NCBI RefSeq assembly: GCF_001742285.1
Contig: NZ_MIEK01000021.1
Location: 1 to 48,470 of the forward strand
DNA from: Enterococcus rivorum
Lineage (GTDB): Bacteria; Bacillota; Bacilli; Lactobacillales; Enterococcaceae
DNA: 48,470 nucleotides
Direction: 5' to 3'
Part shown: positions 1-8,405 of the stretch, in pieces
Position numbering within the stretch: the stretch's first letter is position 1
Layout: every line of letters starts with the position of its first letter
Position numbers and translations under genes: made by a program
The notes under the pieces: generated by a model
What the model saw: the letters and a program-made list of their open reading frames with translations, nothing else
The model's database searches: none
Told to the model about the DNA's origin: nothing

Positions 1-1398
1 GAATTTCCCTTTATTATCGATACTTGCCGCACTTGTATTGTCAACACTCCACTGGATAGCTGTTTCTACGTCTTCTACTTTATTTGTTACACCAGATCTT
101 CGTGTCAGGTTTACTGAGAAATTCGTTATTCCTTTAGAATCTAGCTCTGTATCTTTTGTACCTTCAGTAAATAAAAGCTCATAGGTATACGGCTTAAGCG
201 TTACTTGGAACGTATTAGTGATGGGTGCTTTTGTTCCTGGATGTTCCACTTGTGCTGTTACTGTTACTATTGTTTTCTCAGTGACTGCATTTGCTTTGAA
301 AGTTCCCTCACTGTTGATGGTTGCCGCATTTTCATTGTCAACACTCCACTGGATTGTTGTTTCTACTTCCTCTTGCACCCCTGTTAAATCGGATGTCCGC
401 ATCAACTTTGCTGAGAATTCTTTTGATGCTTGGGAATTTAGCTCTGTGTCTTTTGTATCTCCAGTGAACACAAGATCATAGCTAAAGGTTTCTTTTGAAA
501 CTATATTGTTAATCAATTCTTTTGCTTTATCAGTTGGAGCACCATAGTCTGACTCAGGAAACTTATCTTTATCTTCTACTGTCGTAAATTCTCCGATAAC
601 ATCAATTCCATAGTACCAAGAATCCATACCTGACAACGCGTCAGTGTTGTAGCTTAGTTCATCCAATAATAGACTAGTTGTTTGATTCGGTGCCAATAGT
701 TTTGCCCAATAAGCCCAACCATCTGTGTCCACTACCCAGTAATCCCCTTGTTGCTCTGCCTTGGGTAAATCACTCCAAGCATCCATGCTTATTGGCTCTT
801 TTTCTTGACTTAACGTTTCTTTTGCAGTATGAATCTTATTCGAGTCATCAGGATGGGTATATTTTTCTCCAGCAGTAAAGAAATCTTCAGATCCATCATT
901 TTTTATTCCGTCTTTATTCAATACTAAGTTGGTTGCACCATTCACGATAAAGTCAATCGCATCCCCTGCTGCGTCTGTTTCTAAATTTCCTTCATCAGTA
1001 TTAAAGGTCGGCAAGAAAACCTTCTTTCCTCCTAATTTCCACGTCACTAAAGCTCTGTAAGGATCATTTTCTTTTTCTGTTAACTCGTAAGGTATCCATG
1101 TATTGCGAACTTCTTTTGATGTTCCATTTACCAATGGCTGACCATTCTTTTCAAAATATTCTGACAACTTAATGCGTACCAATAAATTCTTTTTCCCATA
1201 GTTTTCGGCATAGACATCTTTATTGCCACTTCCTTTGTTGTAATCATCATGAACACGTCCACCAGCGATGTTTTCGCCTTCATTGTCATTTAATGCTCGT
1301 TGGCTAAAAGATATCCAAGCAAATGTTCCGGCAATCATTATGATTAGTGCTAAAATACTTGTAATGAGGACGTTTCGTTTCTTACTTGTTTTTTCCAC
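1..1398 (-). CDS. SipW-type signal surface protein with Ig-like repeats (3' truncated)
   Basis: The reading frame stays open from a GTG at 1398 to the window edge, giving 466 residues with no stop. The GTG has a ggag motif eight bases upstream. The N-terminus is basic, then a hydrophobic stretch ends in AGTFAWISFSQRALND, the TasA/CalY-like signal normally cut by a SipW-type signal peptidase. After about residue 330 there are at least two similar modules (both with TIQWSVDN- or AIQWSVDN-like strands and FTGDTKDTEL/FTEGTKDTEL openings), typical of bacterial Ig-like folds. It is probably a secreted or wall-associated matrix protein. The C-terminus, where an anchor would be, lies outside the window. 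No sipW gene is visible nearby. The regulator cluster to its right is transcribed toward it, so it may control this gene, but that is inferred from position only. Confidence 0.75.
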   Translation of the reverse strand, partial: MEKTSKKRNVLITSILALIIMIAGTFAWISFSQRALNDNEGENIAGGRVHDDYNKGSGNKDVYAENYGKKNLLVRIKLSEYFEKNGQPLVNGTSKEVRNTWIPYELTEKENDPYRALVTWKLGGKKVFLPTFNTDEGNLETDAAGDAIDFIVNGATNLVLNKDGIKNDGSEDFFTAGEKYTHPDDSNKIHTAKETLSQEKEPISMDAWSDLPKAEQQGDYWVVDTDGWAYWAKLLAPNQTTSLLLDELSYNTDALSGMDSWYYGIDVIGEFTTVEDKDKFPESDYGAPTDKAKELINNIVSKETFSYDLVFTGDTKDTELNSQASKEFSAKLMRTSDLTGVQEEVETTIQWSVDNENAATINSEGTFKANAVTEKTIVTVTAQVEHPGTKAPITNTFQVTLKPYTYELLFTEGTKDTELDSKGITNFSVNLTRRSGVTNKVEDVETAIQWSVDNTSAASIDNKGKF

Positions 1399-2429
1399 TT
1401 TGTACACTCCATTTCTTTTTTACCTACTAAACACAGCTTCTACTTAAAAGTAGTAACTCTTCCTAATATGCCTACTAATGTAATAACAGGCACTATTCCT
1501 GTAACTTTTTCAATACTTTCATTCCTCACCTTTCCATGAATCATTTCACATATATTTTAGCAGCCGTCCTATTAAGACCATCATGGCAATGAATAGAACT
1601 GCTGTTAAACCCTCATGTTCTTTAACAAAATAGTTATTTTTACTACTTCAAAGATAATAGTTATAAACTATTTCATTGCCTACTATCTTGTAATTTCTAT
1701 ATGTAAACTAAACAGGGTACTTAGTATATTGTAAATTGCATCATGAGTAAATTTGATTTTTTTCTATCAACGAGAAAAATTATGTTTGTGCAAACTCATT
1801 AGAAGCTTCTTCTTTATCTCCTTCAATATTAAGGAAAAGAACTTTTTCCACAAATTGTAAAATTAAGCTCTATCTTTCATTTGAAGTTAAAGCTAGCTTG
1901 ATGAACAGGGTGCCCAAAACCATGTATTCTTCAAACAAGAACTTATGTAAAATTAAACTTAGCAATTCTATTTTTTCATCCATTGAAAAAATCATTGTCT
2001 CCATCTTATTCAACAGAAATATCTAATTTTTATAATTTGTTACTATCTTATAAAATATCTATAGCGGCGCTCTTTTTTGTACTAGGTAAAGAGAACTAAG
2101 GTCATGTAAAAGACACCCTTAATGAAATTCTTAATCAAGGTAAGGTCCGGTGGGGTAGATTACCTATACTGATATAACGTCCGATCGCACATTTTTAGCC
2201 CTTCCGTGCACCAATTAAAATAAAAGAATTATTTAGAGGGGATTACCCTTTGACTAATTCTTTTTTCTTCAACTCCAAAAATAATAAGGTTGAACAGACC
2301 ATCCTCATCACTTCAAAAAAATTCCTATTCAACAATAACTATTTTAGAATTACATAAAGTAGTCTATATTAAGTTCAATCAATATTATTTATTTTTAAAG
2401 GAACGCTGCTGTAATATATTTTTCTACTG
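1399..2429. other. AT-rich intergenic region, no convincing gene
   Basis: About 1 kb between the surface-protein start and the coiled-coil gene. It contains a terminator (2223-2266) and no long reading frame. A 44-codon minus-strand frame (about 2006 down to 1872) starts with METMIFSMDEKIELL but has no good ribosome binding site and resembles nothing I recognise, so I do not call it a gene. A patch around 2130-2215 is more GC-rich than its surroundings and could be a relic of older DNA. Confidence 0.5.
2223..2266 (-). terminator. Rho-independent terminator after the coiled-coil gene
   Basis: Inverted arms aaagaatta (2223-2231) and taattcttt (2255-2263) enclose a partly paired centre. T-rich tracts flank both sides, so it may work in both directions. 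On the minus strand it closes the regulator operon. The centre holds a 16-base string that recurs near the pplA terminator. Confidence 0.6.
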
Positions 2430-3125
2430 TTATTTCATCTGTGTATCTTCAAAAGTAATTTCAGACAAAAAACTTTTCATCTCTTCAAAAATTTTGTCTG
2501 CCTCTGTCCTTAATTCTTCAACTAAACTAAAAGAACTCAAATAATCCATTTTCACTTTTTCTAGTTGTTCCAAGCGCTCTACTTGTTGTTTTTTTGTTTC
2601 TTCAATCTGCTGTTGAGCGCTATTTTCTGCAGTCAAAATAATCTCTCTTGCTTGCATTTTTGCCTCAATTAGTACTTCTCCAATGTCCTCTTGAGAAATA
2701 TCTGTTTCAGTATTTTGCTGTAGTTGTTTTTTTACTAATTCTAATTCCTTAGACACTTTACAAAACTCGTTAAATAAACCTTCTTTTGTCCAACCAACCT
2801 CTGCTAACGAATGACATTCATACTCAGCAATTTCTTGTTCTAAATATTTCACTTTCTTTTTAAACAAATTAACTTCTTCTTGTTTAGAATTCATTTCTTC
2901 TAGATGAAGTGTTTGGTCTTTTTTTAAGCTTTCATATCTATCTTCTGTTCTAATTAGCTTTAATATAAGATTGCTAGCTTCTTCACTTAATTGTTTATTC
3001 TCTTCTTTCAAGCTAATCATTTCTTGATAAAATTTATCAATTTCTACTTTGTCATGGTTCAATTCTTTTTCTCCTGTTTTTAACAACTTTTTTCGAGTAT
3101 TAATTTTATTATGAATATTAGACAC
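2430..3125 (-). CDS. Coiled-coil (DivIVA-like) protein of unknown function
   Basis: A 231-residue, highly charged protein rich in Glu, Lys, Leu and Gln with heptad spacing over most of its length. It has no signal peptide or membrane segment. The stretch around EVLIEAKMQAREIILTAENSAQQQIE resembles the C-terminal coiled-coil of DivIVA/GpsB-type proteins (an AxxxAxxI.xxAExxA pattern), but the usual N-terminal membrane-binding part is not clear. The start is a GTG with a strong ggaggg about five bases upstream. It is the last gene of the minus-strand cluster, 43 bases after the winged-helix gene. A structural or scaffolding role is likely; anything more specific would be a guess. Confidence 0.6.
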   Translation of the reverse strand: MSNIHNKINTRKKLLKTGEKELNHDKVEIDKFYQEMISLKEENKQLSEEASNLILKLIRTEDRYESLKKDQTLHLEEMNSKQEEVNLFKKKVKYLEQEIAEYECHSLAEVGWTKEGLFNEFCKVSKELELVKKQLQQNTETDISQEDIGEVLIEAKMQAREIILTAENSAQQQIEETKKQQVERLEQLEKVKMDYLSSFSLVEELRTEADKIFEEMKSFLSEITFEDTQMK

Positions 3126-3168
3126 AAGTTCCCTCCCATTAAATTATTTATCTTTATTAGTGGTAGTA

Positions 3169-3852
3169 TCATTTTGAAAGCAGCTGATACCCTGTCGAAC
3201 GAATTGTTTTGATTGTAATTTCTTCGATTCCTTCTTCTTTTAACTTACTTCTTATCCTAAAAATTAAGTTAGCTAGATTTAATAAACTAGTCTCGGATAC
3301 TTCTTCCCATAAATGTTCTGCTAGTTCTTCATAAGAACAAACAGAAGCATTATTTTCCATAAGTTTGTGGACTAATTTAAATTCTGTTTTAGTTAACTCG
3401 ACAGCTAACTGCTCCCTTAATGAAATTATTTTCCGGGAAAATGGATCCAGTTCATGATTTTCTATCGCATTAGAATGAAGGTTCGTATTTTCCACTTTAT
3501 TTTTGCCTACTGTTTGATTCCTATATAATGTATTTCTTATATGCAATACAGTGGTTAACCATTGACTTTGATTAAAGACACCATCTGCTCCTAATTCTAA
3601 ATATAATTGGCTTGTCGTTTCTGAAGGCTCTTTTAATAGCACCCAAATAAAAGCATCTGTATCATTTCTTAGTTGCAAGAACCGTAAACAAGAAAAGTTT
3701 ATCGCTTTTTCTGCATTTTCTTCAAATACTATTCCATCATATAGCTCAACCTTGTCATTCCTCATTAACTCCAAACAACAACCAGCCTCTCGGAATGCTT
3801 CCACTACCTCACTACTTATCCCTTTATCTGTTTCTACACCTATATTAAACAT
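3169..3852 (-). CDS. Winged-helix (OmpR/PhoB-type C-terminal domain) regulator
   Basis: A 227-residue protein. The last ~95 residues (LREQLAVELTKTEFKLVHKLMEN...RSTGYQLLSK) match the winged-helix DNA-binding domain of OmpR/PhoB regulators, including the TxTEFKLL-like opening and the terminal R.TGYxL hairpin. The first ~120 residues are about the size of a receiver domain but lack an obvious acidic pocket and phospho-acceptor Asp context, so phosphorylation is doubtful. No kinase is adjacent. A GTG nine bases upstream (3861) is possible, but it sits almost on the agaagg motif, so the ATG at 3852 is preferred. Similar orphan winged-helix proteins accompany Mga-type regulators in enterococci, and the neighbour at 4210-5685 fits that. 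Confidence 0.7.
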   Translation of the reverse strand: MFNIGVETDKGISSEVVEAFREAGCCLELMRNDKVELYDGIVFEENAEKAINFSCLRFLQLRNDTDAFIWVLLKEPSETTSQLYLELGADGVFNQSQWLTTVLHIRNTLYRNQTVGKNKVENTNLHSNAIENHELDPFSRKIISLREQLAVELTKTEFKLVHKLMENNASVCSYEELAEHLWEEVSETSLLNLANLIFRIRSKLKEEGIEEITIKTIRSTGYQLLSK

Positions 3853-3908
3853 CTGTTTCACAACCTTCTAATTTATTTATGTTTCTAAACTACATCCAGT
3901 GAGTCACT

Positions 3909-4142
3909 TTACTCTTTCAAAAAAAGTACATCGTCATTAAATAAATCTACGTATTCAATGGAGATCACATTGTGAAATTTGGTTTTAACAATTTCAATCA
4001 CTTCTTCCTCAGTAATTCCCTCTCTAACAACAATCTGCTTAACTATCTTGTAAATTCCATCTTTACAAGAGGGGTTACATACTGAAAAACTTACAAAATA
4101 GAGAGAACAATCTAACCAATGTTTCTCGATTTCTCCTTGCAT
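3909..4142 (-). CDS. Small hypothetical protein in the regulator cluster
   Basis: Taking the ATG at 4142 as start gives 77 residues. This ATG has aaaggagc eight bases upstream, whereas longer frames beginning at 4220 or 4160 lack such a site. The protein has two nearby cysteines (VCNPSCKDG) and a C-terminal half with a helix-strand pattern (GITEEEVIEIVKTKFHNVISIEYVDLF). There is no membrane segment. I do not recognise the family. It lies between the Mga-like gene (67 bases away) and the winged-helix gene, all on one strand, so co-transcription is likely and an accessory regulatory role is possible. Confidence 0.5.
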   Translation of the reverse strand: MQGEIEKHWLDCSLYFVSFSVCNPSCKDGIYKIVKQIVVREGITEEEVIEIVKTKFHNVISIEYVDLFNDDVLFLKE

Positions 4143-4209
4143 TAAAATAGCTCCTTTCATTCTCAAAATTATCTTTTCATAACTGCTTAATTTTTCACAT
4201 GAATTATTT

Positions 4210-5685
4210 TTACACAACACTATTTTTTTCGTTTGAACTTTTTGTCTTTTTTATATCCAAAACAGTTTGTTTTAATAACTGCCACTGATTTTCTTTTGGT
4301 GGATTCTGAAAAACAATCTGTTTGCATAAAAGTTTATTGTTCGTATGATCCGATAAATAAATATCTGTTTTGTTATCGATTTTATGTTGAATTTGAATCC
4401 CATGACGCTTTAAATGATTTAGTTTTTCAAAGACGTATTCTGCATATATCTCTCCAGCAGAAAAATCAACACAAACATAGATTGGACTTTCTAAATAATT
4501 TTGAGGCATGCTAACAATAAGCGATACCATATAGTCATAATAAAGTGCTGATTTATCAATAAAAAAATTTTTACACTCCATAAAATTATCAAAAATAGAC
4601 ATAAAGCGAGTGGCTATTCTATGAAACTCAGGATACATTTCTTCAAAATCACCGTTTCTATACCAATAGTTAAAAGCATACTTAGGTAAAATAAAACACA
4701 ATAATCGTCGATGAATCGTTTGAAAGTTCCTTTTTAATTTTTCTAGAATCACCTTTTTATCTGGCACAGAGCAACCTTTTAATACTGTGAGCTCAAAATC
4801 AACAATCTCGAGAAAAAGAGTCGTCAATTGCGTTTCTTTTTTTTCATGAAAACTCACTTGCCTTCTCATAGAACTCAAGAAAATATTCTCAACAGTCATA
4901 AAAGCCAATAGAAAATCAAGTTCAAAATCAACTGTGTTTGACCTGTTTTCTATTGGAAATGTTACTTGTTTTAAAATATGGTCCCTCATACTTTTATACT
5001 GAAAAGAGTCAAATAATTCTAAATTAAGAACAGACTCTGTTAAAAAATATTGCCACTTAATTCTTAAGAAACAAACACCAATAAATAGTTCCAACTGCTT
5101 CATTTTTGTCGGTCTATGATCACACTCAAAAATGCTGATTAGAGAATTTTTTGTTTTTTCAACATTTATTTTTACATTAGAAGGAAAAGGAAATTCCAAA
5201 CCATTAAAATAATAGTAATAAACTTCAAAAATAAACTTTCTAATCGCCTTTTCCTCTCCAATTAATTTCTGCATCTCCAATGTTATACCTACTTCGTTAA
5301 GTAAACTTTCAAGCTTTTTTCTCAAATTAAAAACTTTTGTTCTACTAAAAAAATAGCGCTTCTCAAACTCCGACGATGAAATATCTGAAACTACTATCGC
5401 ATCAAAAAGAAGAAACATTCCAGATTTTTTTGCATAAAATAACCTTAAGTTATCAATCAATGCCGCTGTAACGTGTAATGTATCAACTTTTTGAGCAGAC
5501 GCTTCAATTAAGACTTTAAAATTTCCAAATTCTTTTAAATCTTCTTCAAGACAAAGGAATGTATATTTTAGTTTGGACTTAGACACTTTAAGATACTTTT
5601 CGATAGTCTCCCTTGAAATATATCTATCTGTTTGTTCTTCTAAAAAAGATAATAATTTTAATCTGAATTGATACTTCTCATCCAA
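4210..5685 (-). CDS. Mga/AtxA-family transcriptional regulator
   Basis: About 491 residues, the usual size for Mga-type virulence regulators. The N-terminus (RETIEKYLKVSKSKLKYTFLCLEEDL) fits a winged helix-turn-helix. A second helix-turn-helix region follows (SSSEFEKRYFFSRTKVFNLRKKLESLL). The middle is long, helical and rich in aromatic residues, like the PRD-like part of AtxA/Mga. The C-terminal ~100 residues (IYVCVDFSAGEIYAEYVFEKL...) look like an EIIB-like fold. The only usual start in frame is a TTG at 5685 without a nearby ribosome binding site. An ATT at 5703 lies nine bases after a perfect aggagg and extends the frame by six residues. It is divergent from the regulator at 6035. The regulon is unknown, but downstream genes and the surface protein are natural candidates. 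Confidence 0.7.
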   Translation of the reverse strand: MDEKYQFRLKLLSFLEEQTDRYISRETIEKYLKVSKSKLKYTFLCLEEDLKEFGNFKVLIEASAQKVDTLHVTAALIDNLRLFYAKKSGMFLLFDAIVVSDISSSEFEKRYFFSRTKVFNLRKKLESLLNEVGITLEMQKLIGEEKAIRKFIFEVYYYYFNGLEFPFPSNVKINVEKTKNSLISIFECDHRPTKMKQLELFIGVCFLRIKWQYFLTESVLNLELFDSFQYKSMRDHILKQVTFPIENRSNTVDFELDFLLAFMTVENIFLSSMRRQVSFHEKKETQLTTLFLEIVDFELTVLKGCSVPDKKVILEKLKRNFQTIHRRLLCFILPKYAFNYWYRNGDFEEMYPEFHRIATRFMSIFDNFMECKNFFIDKSALYYDYMVSLIVSMPQNYLESPIYVCVDFSAGEIYAEYVFEKLNHLKRHGIQIQHKIDNKTDIYLSDHTNNKLLCKQIVFQNPPKENQWQLLKQTVLDIKKTKSSNEKNSVV

Positions 5686-5703
5686 AAATCGATTTAAATT
5701 AAT

Positions 5704-6034
5704 TTATTCTCACCTCCTGTTTTGTTCCAACAAGAATTACTACTACTTTTTTAAATAACTCTAACCAGCATTTAGAGCCCTTCACTTCTTTAAAATTGAA
5801 CAAGTAAATTGATGACCAAACACTTTTTTATTTAAAATTAGTAAATTAAATGAACAAAATTCAAATTCATTCTATATTTTTCTACCCTATAAAAATATAT
5901 AATAAACAAATAATTCAACGTTTTTCATTATAGACGAGATATTTTTATAACAAAAATCATTTTTTTCTCCTCTATAAGAAAACAAATATATTTTTCTTAT
6001 TTGAAATTAGTAGTTGAGAAGGTGATAGGATATA
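5704..6034. promoter_or_regulatory. Divergent promoter region between two Mga-type regulators
   Basis: A very AT-rich stretch of about 330 bases with no gene. It must carry the promoters of both regulators. Several TATAAT-like strings (for example around 5895-5905) make a single assignment unsafe. Runs of A and T suggest intrinsic curvature, which Mga/AtxA-type regulators often recognise. Confidence 0.4.
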
Positions 6035-7546
6035 ATGAATATACAAATATTGAATGGAACAGGTGGTTATTTTAAGATGAATGAATTAGGATATAAACTC
6101 ATTGTAGATAAACAAGTAAAAAGACGAATTGATATCATTAATGCCTTACTATATAGTCAGAAGCCTATAAAAATCAGAAATTTAGCCAAGATTTGCAACG
6201 CTTCTTCAAAAACTATTTCTTCTGAGCTTGAAAAAATGAATGCTATTTTACCAAAAAGTAGTGAAATTTGCTATAAAGAACTTGAAGGGGTTCAATTAAT
6301 ATCGGAAAATCCTTTTCTTATTTCCGAATTTATTAATGAGCAGTTAGATGGAAATCCACTTTACTTTGTAGTTGAGAGCATTTTTAATAATGTAAAGCTC
6401 ACCCTCGAAGATTATGCTTTTGAAATGTATATTTCTAATTCCACAATGAATAATTATTTAGCCATATTAAAAAAGATTTTAAAAGAAGACTTTGCGTTGA
6501 ACTTACAGACCTCTCCGTACATTGACATCGTTGGCGGCGAGACGAATATCCGCTTTTTCTTCTTTCAATATTTTAGACATGCTCATGATAATGCAGCTAT
6601 CAGCCCTAGGGACGACCAATATGCTGCTGTTTACAACGTCATTCTTCATGCCGATATGCAGTATGATTTACATCTGAATGTTGATTATTATCGTCTGTCT
6701 CAATGGGCAATAATTTTTGAACAACGAGTTCGTTTCGGACACTTTGTGACTATCGATGACTCTGTTTTAGAAAAACATATCGGAACTAATTCTTATAAGC
6801 GTCTCAGAGATTCCTTCAAAGAATCATTTAAAACAAATCCGATCTTAAACGACATTCCTGAAAAAGAATTTCTCTATGTGTACCTTACAAAATTAGATGG
6901 AGTTATTTATGAAAAAGGAGAGGCTATCTACTCAAAAGATTACCTTCCTTTATTATCTACTTTCGAAACAATTAGTAACTCTTTTTTCCAAGAGAAGCAT
7001 CTTGATCTTTTTAAACATGGTGACCTAAAACTTATTACACAAGCTTTTTTGGCCAATAATATGTTGCTGAGCGATGCATCTATCTTATTTCAAAAAGCAA
7101 ATTCACCTTTAAAAGACTATGCCAGAAAATATTATCCCCAGTTTCTAAATTCTTGGATAAGTATTTTAGATAACCAATTAAAAAAAGTCTTTCCTAAAGC
7201 TCATTTTATTGAAGACATCGCAACGAACTTGACGCTTATCTGTATTGGCTATTTAAGATTACATGAACTAGAACACAAAAATATCCTGTTTTCATTAACG
7301 GGAACCCCAGCATCTTTGATCTATTATAAAGCGATGTTGCTTAATATCATTCCAAATGGAATCACTCCGTACTTTATCTTTAATAAACCCTTAACCGATT
7401 CCTTACTGGACGCCTTAGACATAGATTTATGTATTTACAATTACAAATTAGATATAAAATTAAACAAAGCTGAGTGCATACGACTTTCAAATGTTCCTAC
7501 AGAAGCTGAATGGATTCAATTACTACCGAAGCTATTATCACTATAA
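6035..7546 (+). CDS. Second Mga/AtxA-family transcriptional regulator
   Basis: 503 residues. Residues ~30-70 (RRIDIINALLYSQKPIKIRNLAKICNASSKTISSELEKM) form a clear N-terminal helix-turn-helix. A second one follows near LEDYAFEMYISNSTMNNYLAILKKIL. The rest is long and helical with a short alpha/beta C-terminus, as in Mga proteins. Two starts are plausible: the ATG at 6035 (aaggtgatagg upstream) and an internal ATG at residue 15 (aggtgg ten bases upstream, giving MNELGYK). It is divergent from the other Mga-like gene. The two proteins share architecture but little obvious sequence, so they are not a recent duplication. Targets cannot be read from the sequence. Confidence 0.7.
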   Translation: MNIQILNGTGGYFKMNELGYKLIVDKQVKRRIDIINALLYSQKPIKIRNLAKICNASSKTISSELEKMNAILPKSSEICYKELEGVQLISENPFLISEFINEQLDGNPLYFVVESIFNNVKLTLEDYAFEMYISNSTMNNYLAILKKILKEDFALNLQTSPYIDIVGGETNIRFFFFQYFRHAHDNAAISPRDDQYAAVYNVILHADMQYDLHLNVDYYRLSQWAIIFEQRVRFGHFVTIDDSVLEKHIGTNSYKRLRDSFKESFKTNPILNDIPEKEFLYVYLTKLDGVIYEKGEAIYSKDYLPLLSTFETISNSFFQEKHLDLFKHGDLKLITQAFLANNMLLSDASILFQKANSPLKDYARKYYPQFLNSWISILDNQLKKVFPKAHFIEDIATNLTLICIGYLRLHELEHKNILFSLTGTPASLIYYKAMLLNIIPNGITPYFIFNKPLTDSLLDALDIDLCIYNYKLDIKLNKAECIRLSNVPTEAEWIQLLPKLLSL

Positions 7547-7630
7547 AACACAATTGAAAGTCTCCTAGAGACACACCATAAAATTGCTTTATCCGCTAAT
7601 ATTCATCGAAAGATATTTGGCATTAAAAAA

Positions 7631-7670
7631 GCAGATTGCTATGAAAATAAATACTTTCATAGCAATCTGC
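7631..7670 (-). terminator. Strong terminator of dps
   Basis: A perfect 16-base stem (7631-7646 and 7655-7670) with an 8-base loop. On the minus strand it is followed by a run of six T. It lies 24 bases after the dps stop and could also stop read-through from the regulator at 6035-7546. Confidence 0.9.
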
Positions 7671-7693
7671 CTAAATTTTATTCTTATTTTAGA

Positions 7694-8182
7694 TTAACGA
7701 ACTTTCGCACGCGCTCCAGCATCAATGCCTGGTGCCTGACCTAATTTCGCTTGTAGCATCCAAATATTCTTTTCAATGTCACCCTTAAAGCCAATAAAGA
7801 TATCTTCTGTTACATTCTCGCCTTCTGCTCCAGCAGCTTCAATTCCTTTTTCATAAATGCCTGCTAAATAGCGATAGCCTTCAACTAATTTTTCCATTCG
7901 TTCTGGAATCGTCCGGTCGTAAGTACCAATTTCATCTGCTATTCCTGTATGATCTGCAAATTCTTGTAAGGTTGAGTATGGCGCGCCATCTAATGTGATT
8001 AAACGTTCAGAAATAACATCTAGTTGGTCATTAATTTGATCCATAAACTCATCCATTTTAGGATGTAGCGTTAAAAATTCTGGTCCACGCATATACCAAT
8101 GGGTTTGGTGAATCACTACTGAAAACTGACTTAAATCGGCTACCAATTGGTTCAATACTTCTTTTGTTTGTTCAAATTTCAT
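7694..8182 (-). CDS. dps: Dps-family ferritin-like DNA-protection protein
   Basis: 162 residues, the usual Dps length. It stores iron and detoxifies peroxide by oxidising Fe(II) at sites between subunits of a 12-mer. The signature HQTHWYMRGPEFLTLHPKMDEFMDQINDQLDVISERL is intact, with likely ferroxidase ligands His28, His40, Asp55 and Glu59. The start has aggagg upstream. The 5' leader is unusual: a palindromic repeat (8216-8326) sits between the ribosome binding site and a PerR-box-like sequence (8382-8396). Regulation by peroxide through PerR is therefore likely but inferred. The gene is monocistronic, with its own strong terminator. Confidence 0.95.
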   Translation of the reverse strand: MKFEQTKEVLNQLVADLSQFSVVIHQTHWYMRGPEFLTLHPKMDEFMDQINDQLDVISERLITLDGAPYSTLQEFADHTGIADEIGTYDRTIPERMEKLVEGYRYLAGIYEKGIEAAGAEGENVTEDIFIGFKGDIEKNIWMLQAKLGQAPGIDAGARAKVR

Positions 8183-8215
8183 TCTCTATCATCCTCCTAA
8201 AATTTTTAGAGTCAT

Positions 8216-8326
8216 CTAGGAAACTCCACTCCGTTGACATCACTACTTTTCAATTCACCCAGTGGATTATGAAACAAGAAAAATAACTGATTGTAAAAAA
8301 ACAGCGAAGCGGATAGAGTTTCCTAG
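8216..8326 (-). repeat. Structured repeat A, short copy, in the dps leader
   Basis: Perfect 11-base inverted ends: ctaggaaactc (8216-8226) and gagtttcctag (8316-8326). The pairing extends inward with ccg/cgg. The left part (about 8214-8247) is almost identical to 12111-12144, which lies just upstream of msrA. Read in the dps direction it would form a hairpin ending some 15 bases before the ribosome binding site. It may be a mobile palindromic element, a regulatory leader, or both. Confidence 0.7.
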
Positions 8327-8381
8327 TTCTCTTTTTTACTACAAAAAATGTAGGTAAACATAAATTAAAATAAATTCTATC

Positions 8382-8396
8382 TAATAATTATTATAA
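8382..8396. promoter_or_regulatory. PerR-box-like operator upstream of dps
   Basis: The sequence taataattattataa differs at one position from the PerR consensus (ttataatnattataa) as known from Bacillus. It lies about 200 bases upstream of dps, beyond the repeat, and just after the end of the lipoprotein gene. Peroxide-responsive control of dps by PerR is common in Firmicutes. The match is by eye, and AT-rich DNA makes chance hits possible. Confidence 0.5.
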
Positions 8397-8405
8397 ACTA
8401 AAGGA

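Noticed and set aside
205-878. Plus-strand ORFs over the surface protein
   Set aside because: They run antisense to a continuous 466-codon frame that has a signal peptide and repeats. Their compositions are Ser/Cys-rich as expected from reversed Thr/Glu-rich repeats.
2290-2544. 84-codon plus-strand ORF
   Set aside because: Overlaps the 3' end of the coiled-coil gene in antisense, has no good ribosome binding site and unusual composition. Shadow frame.
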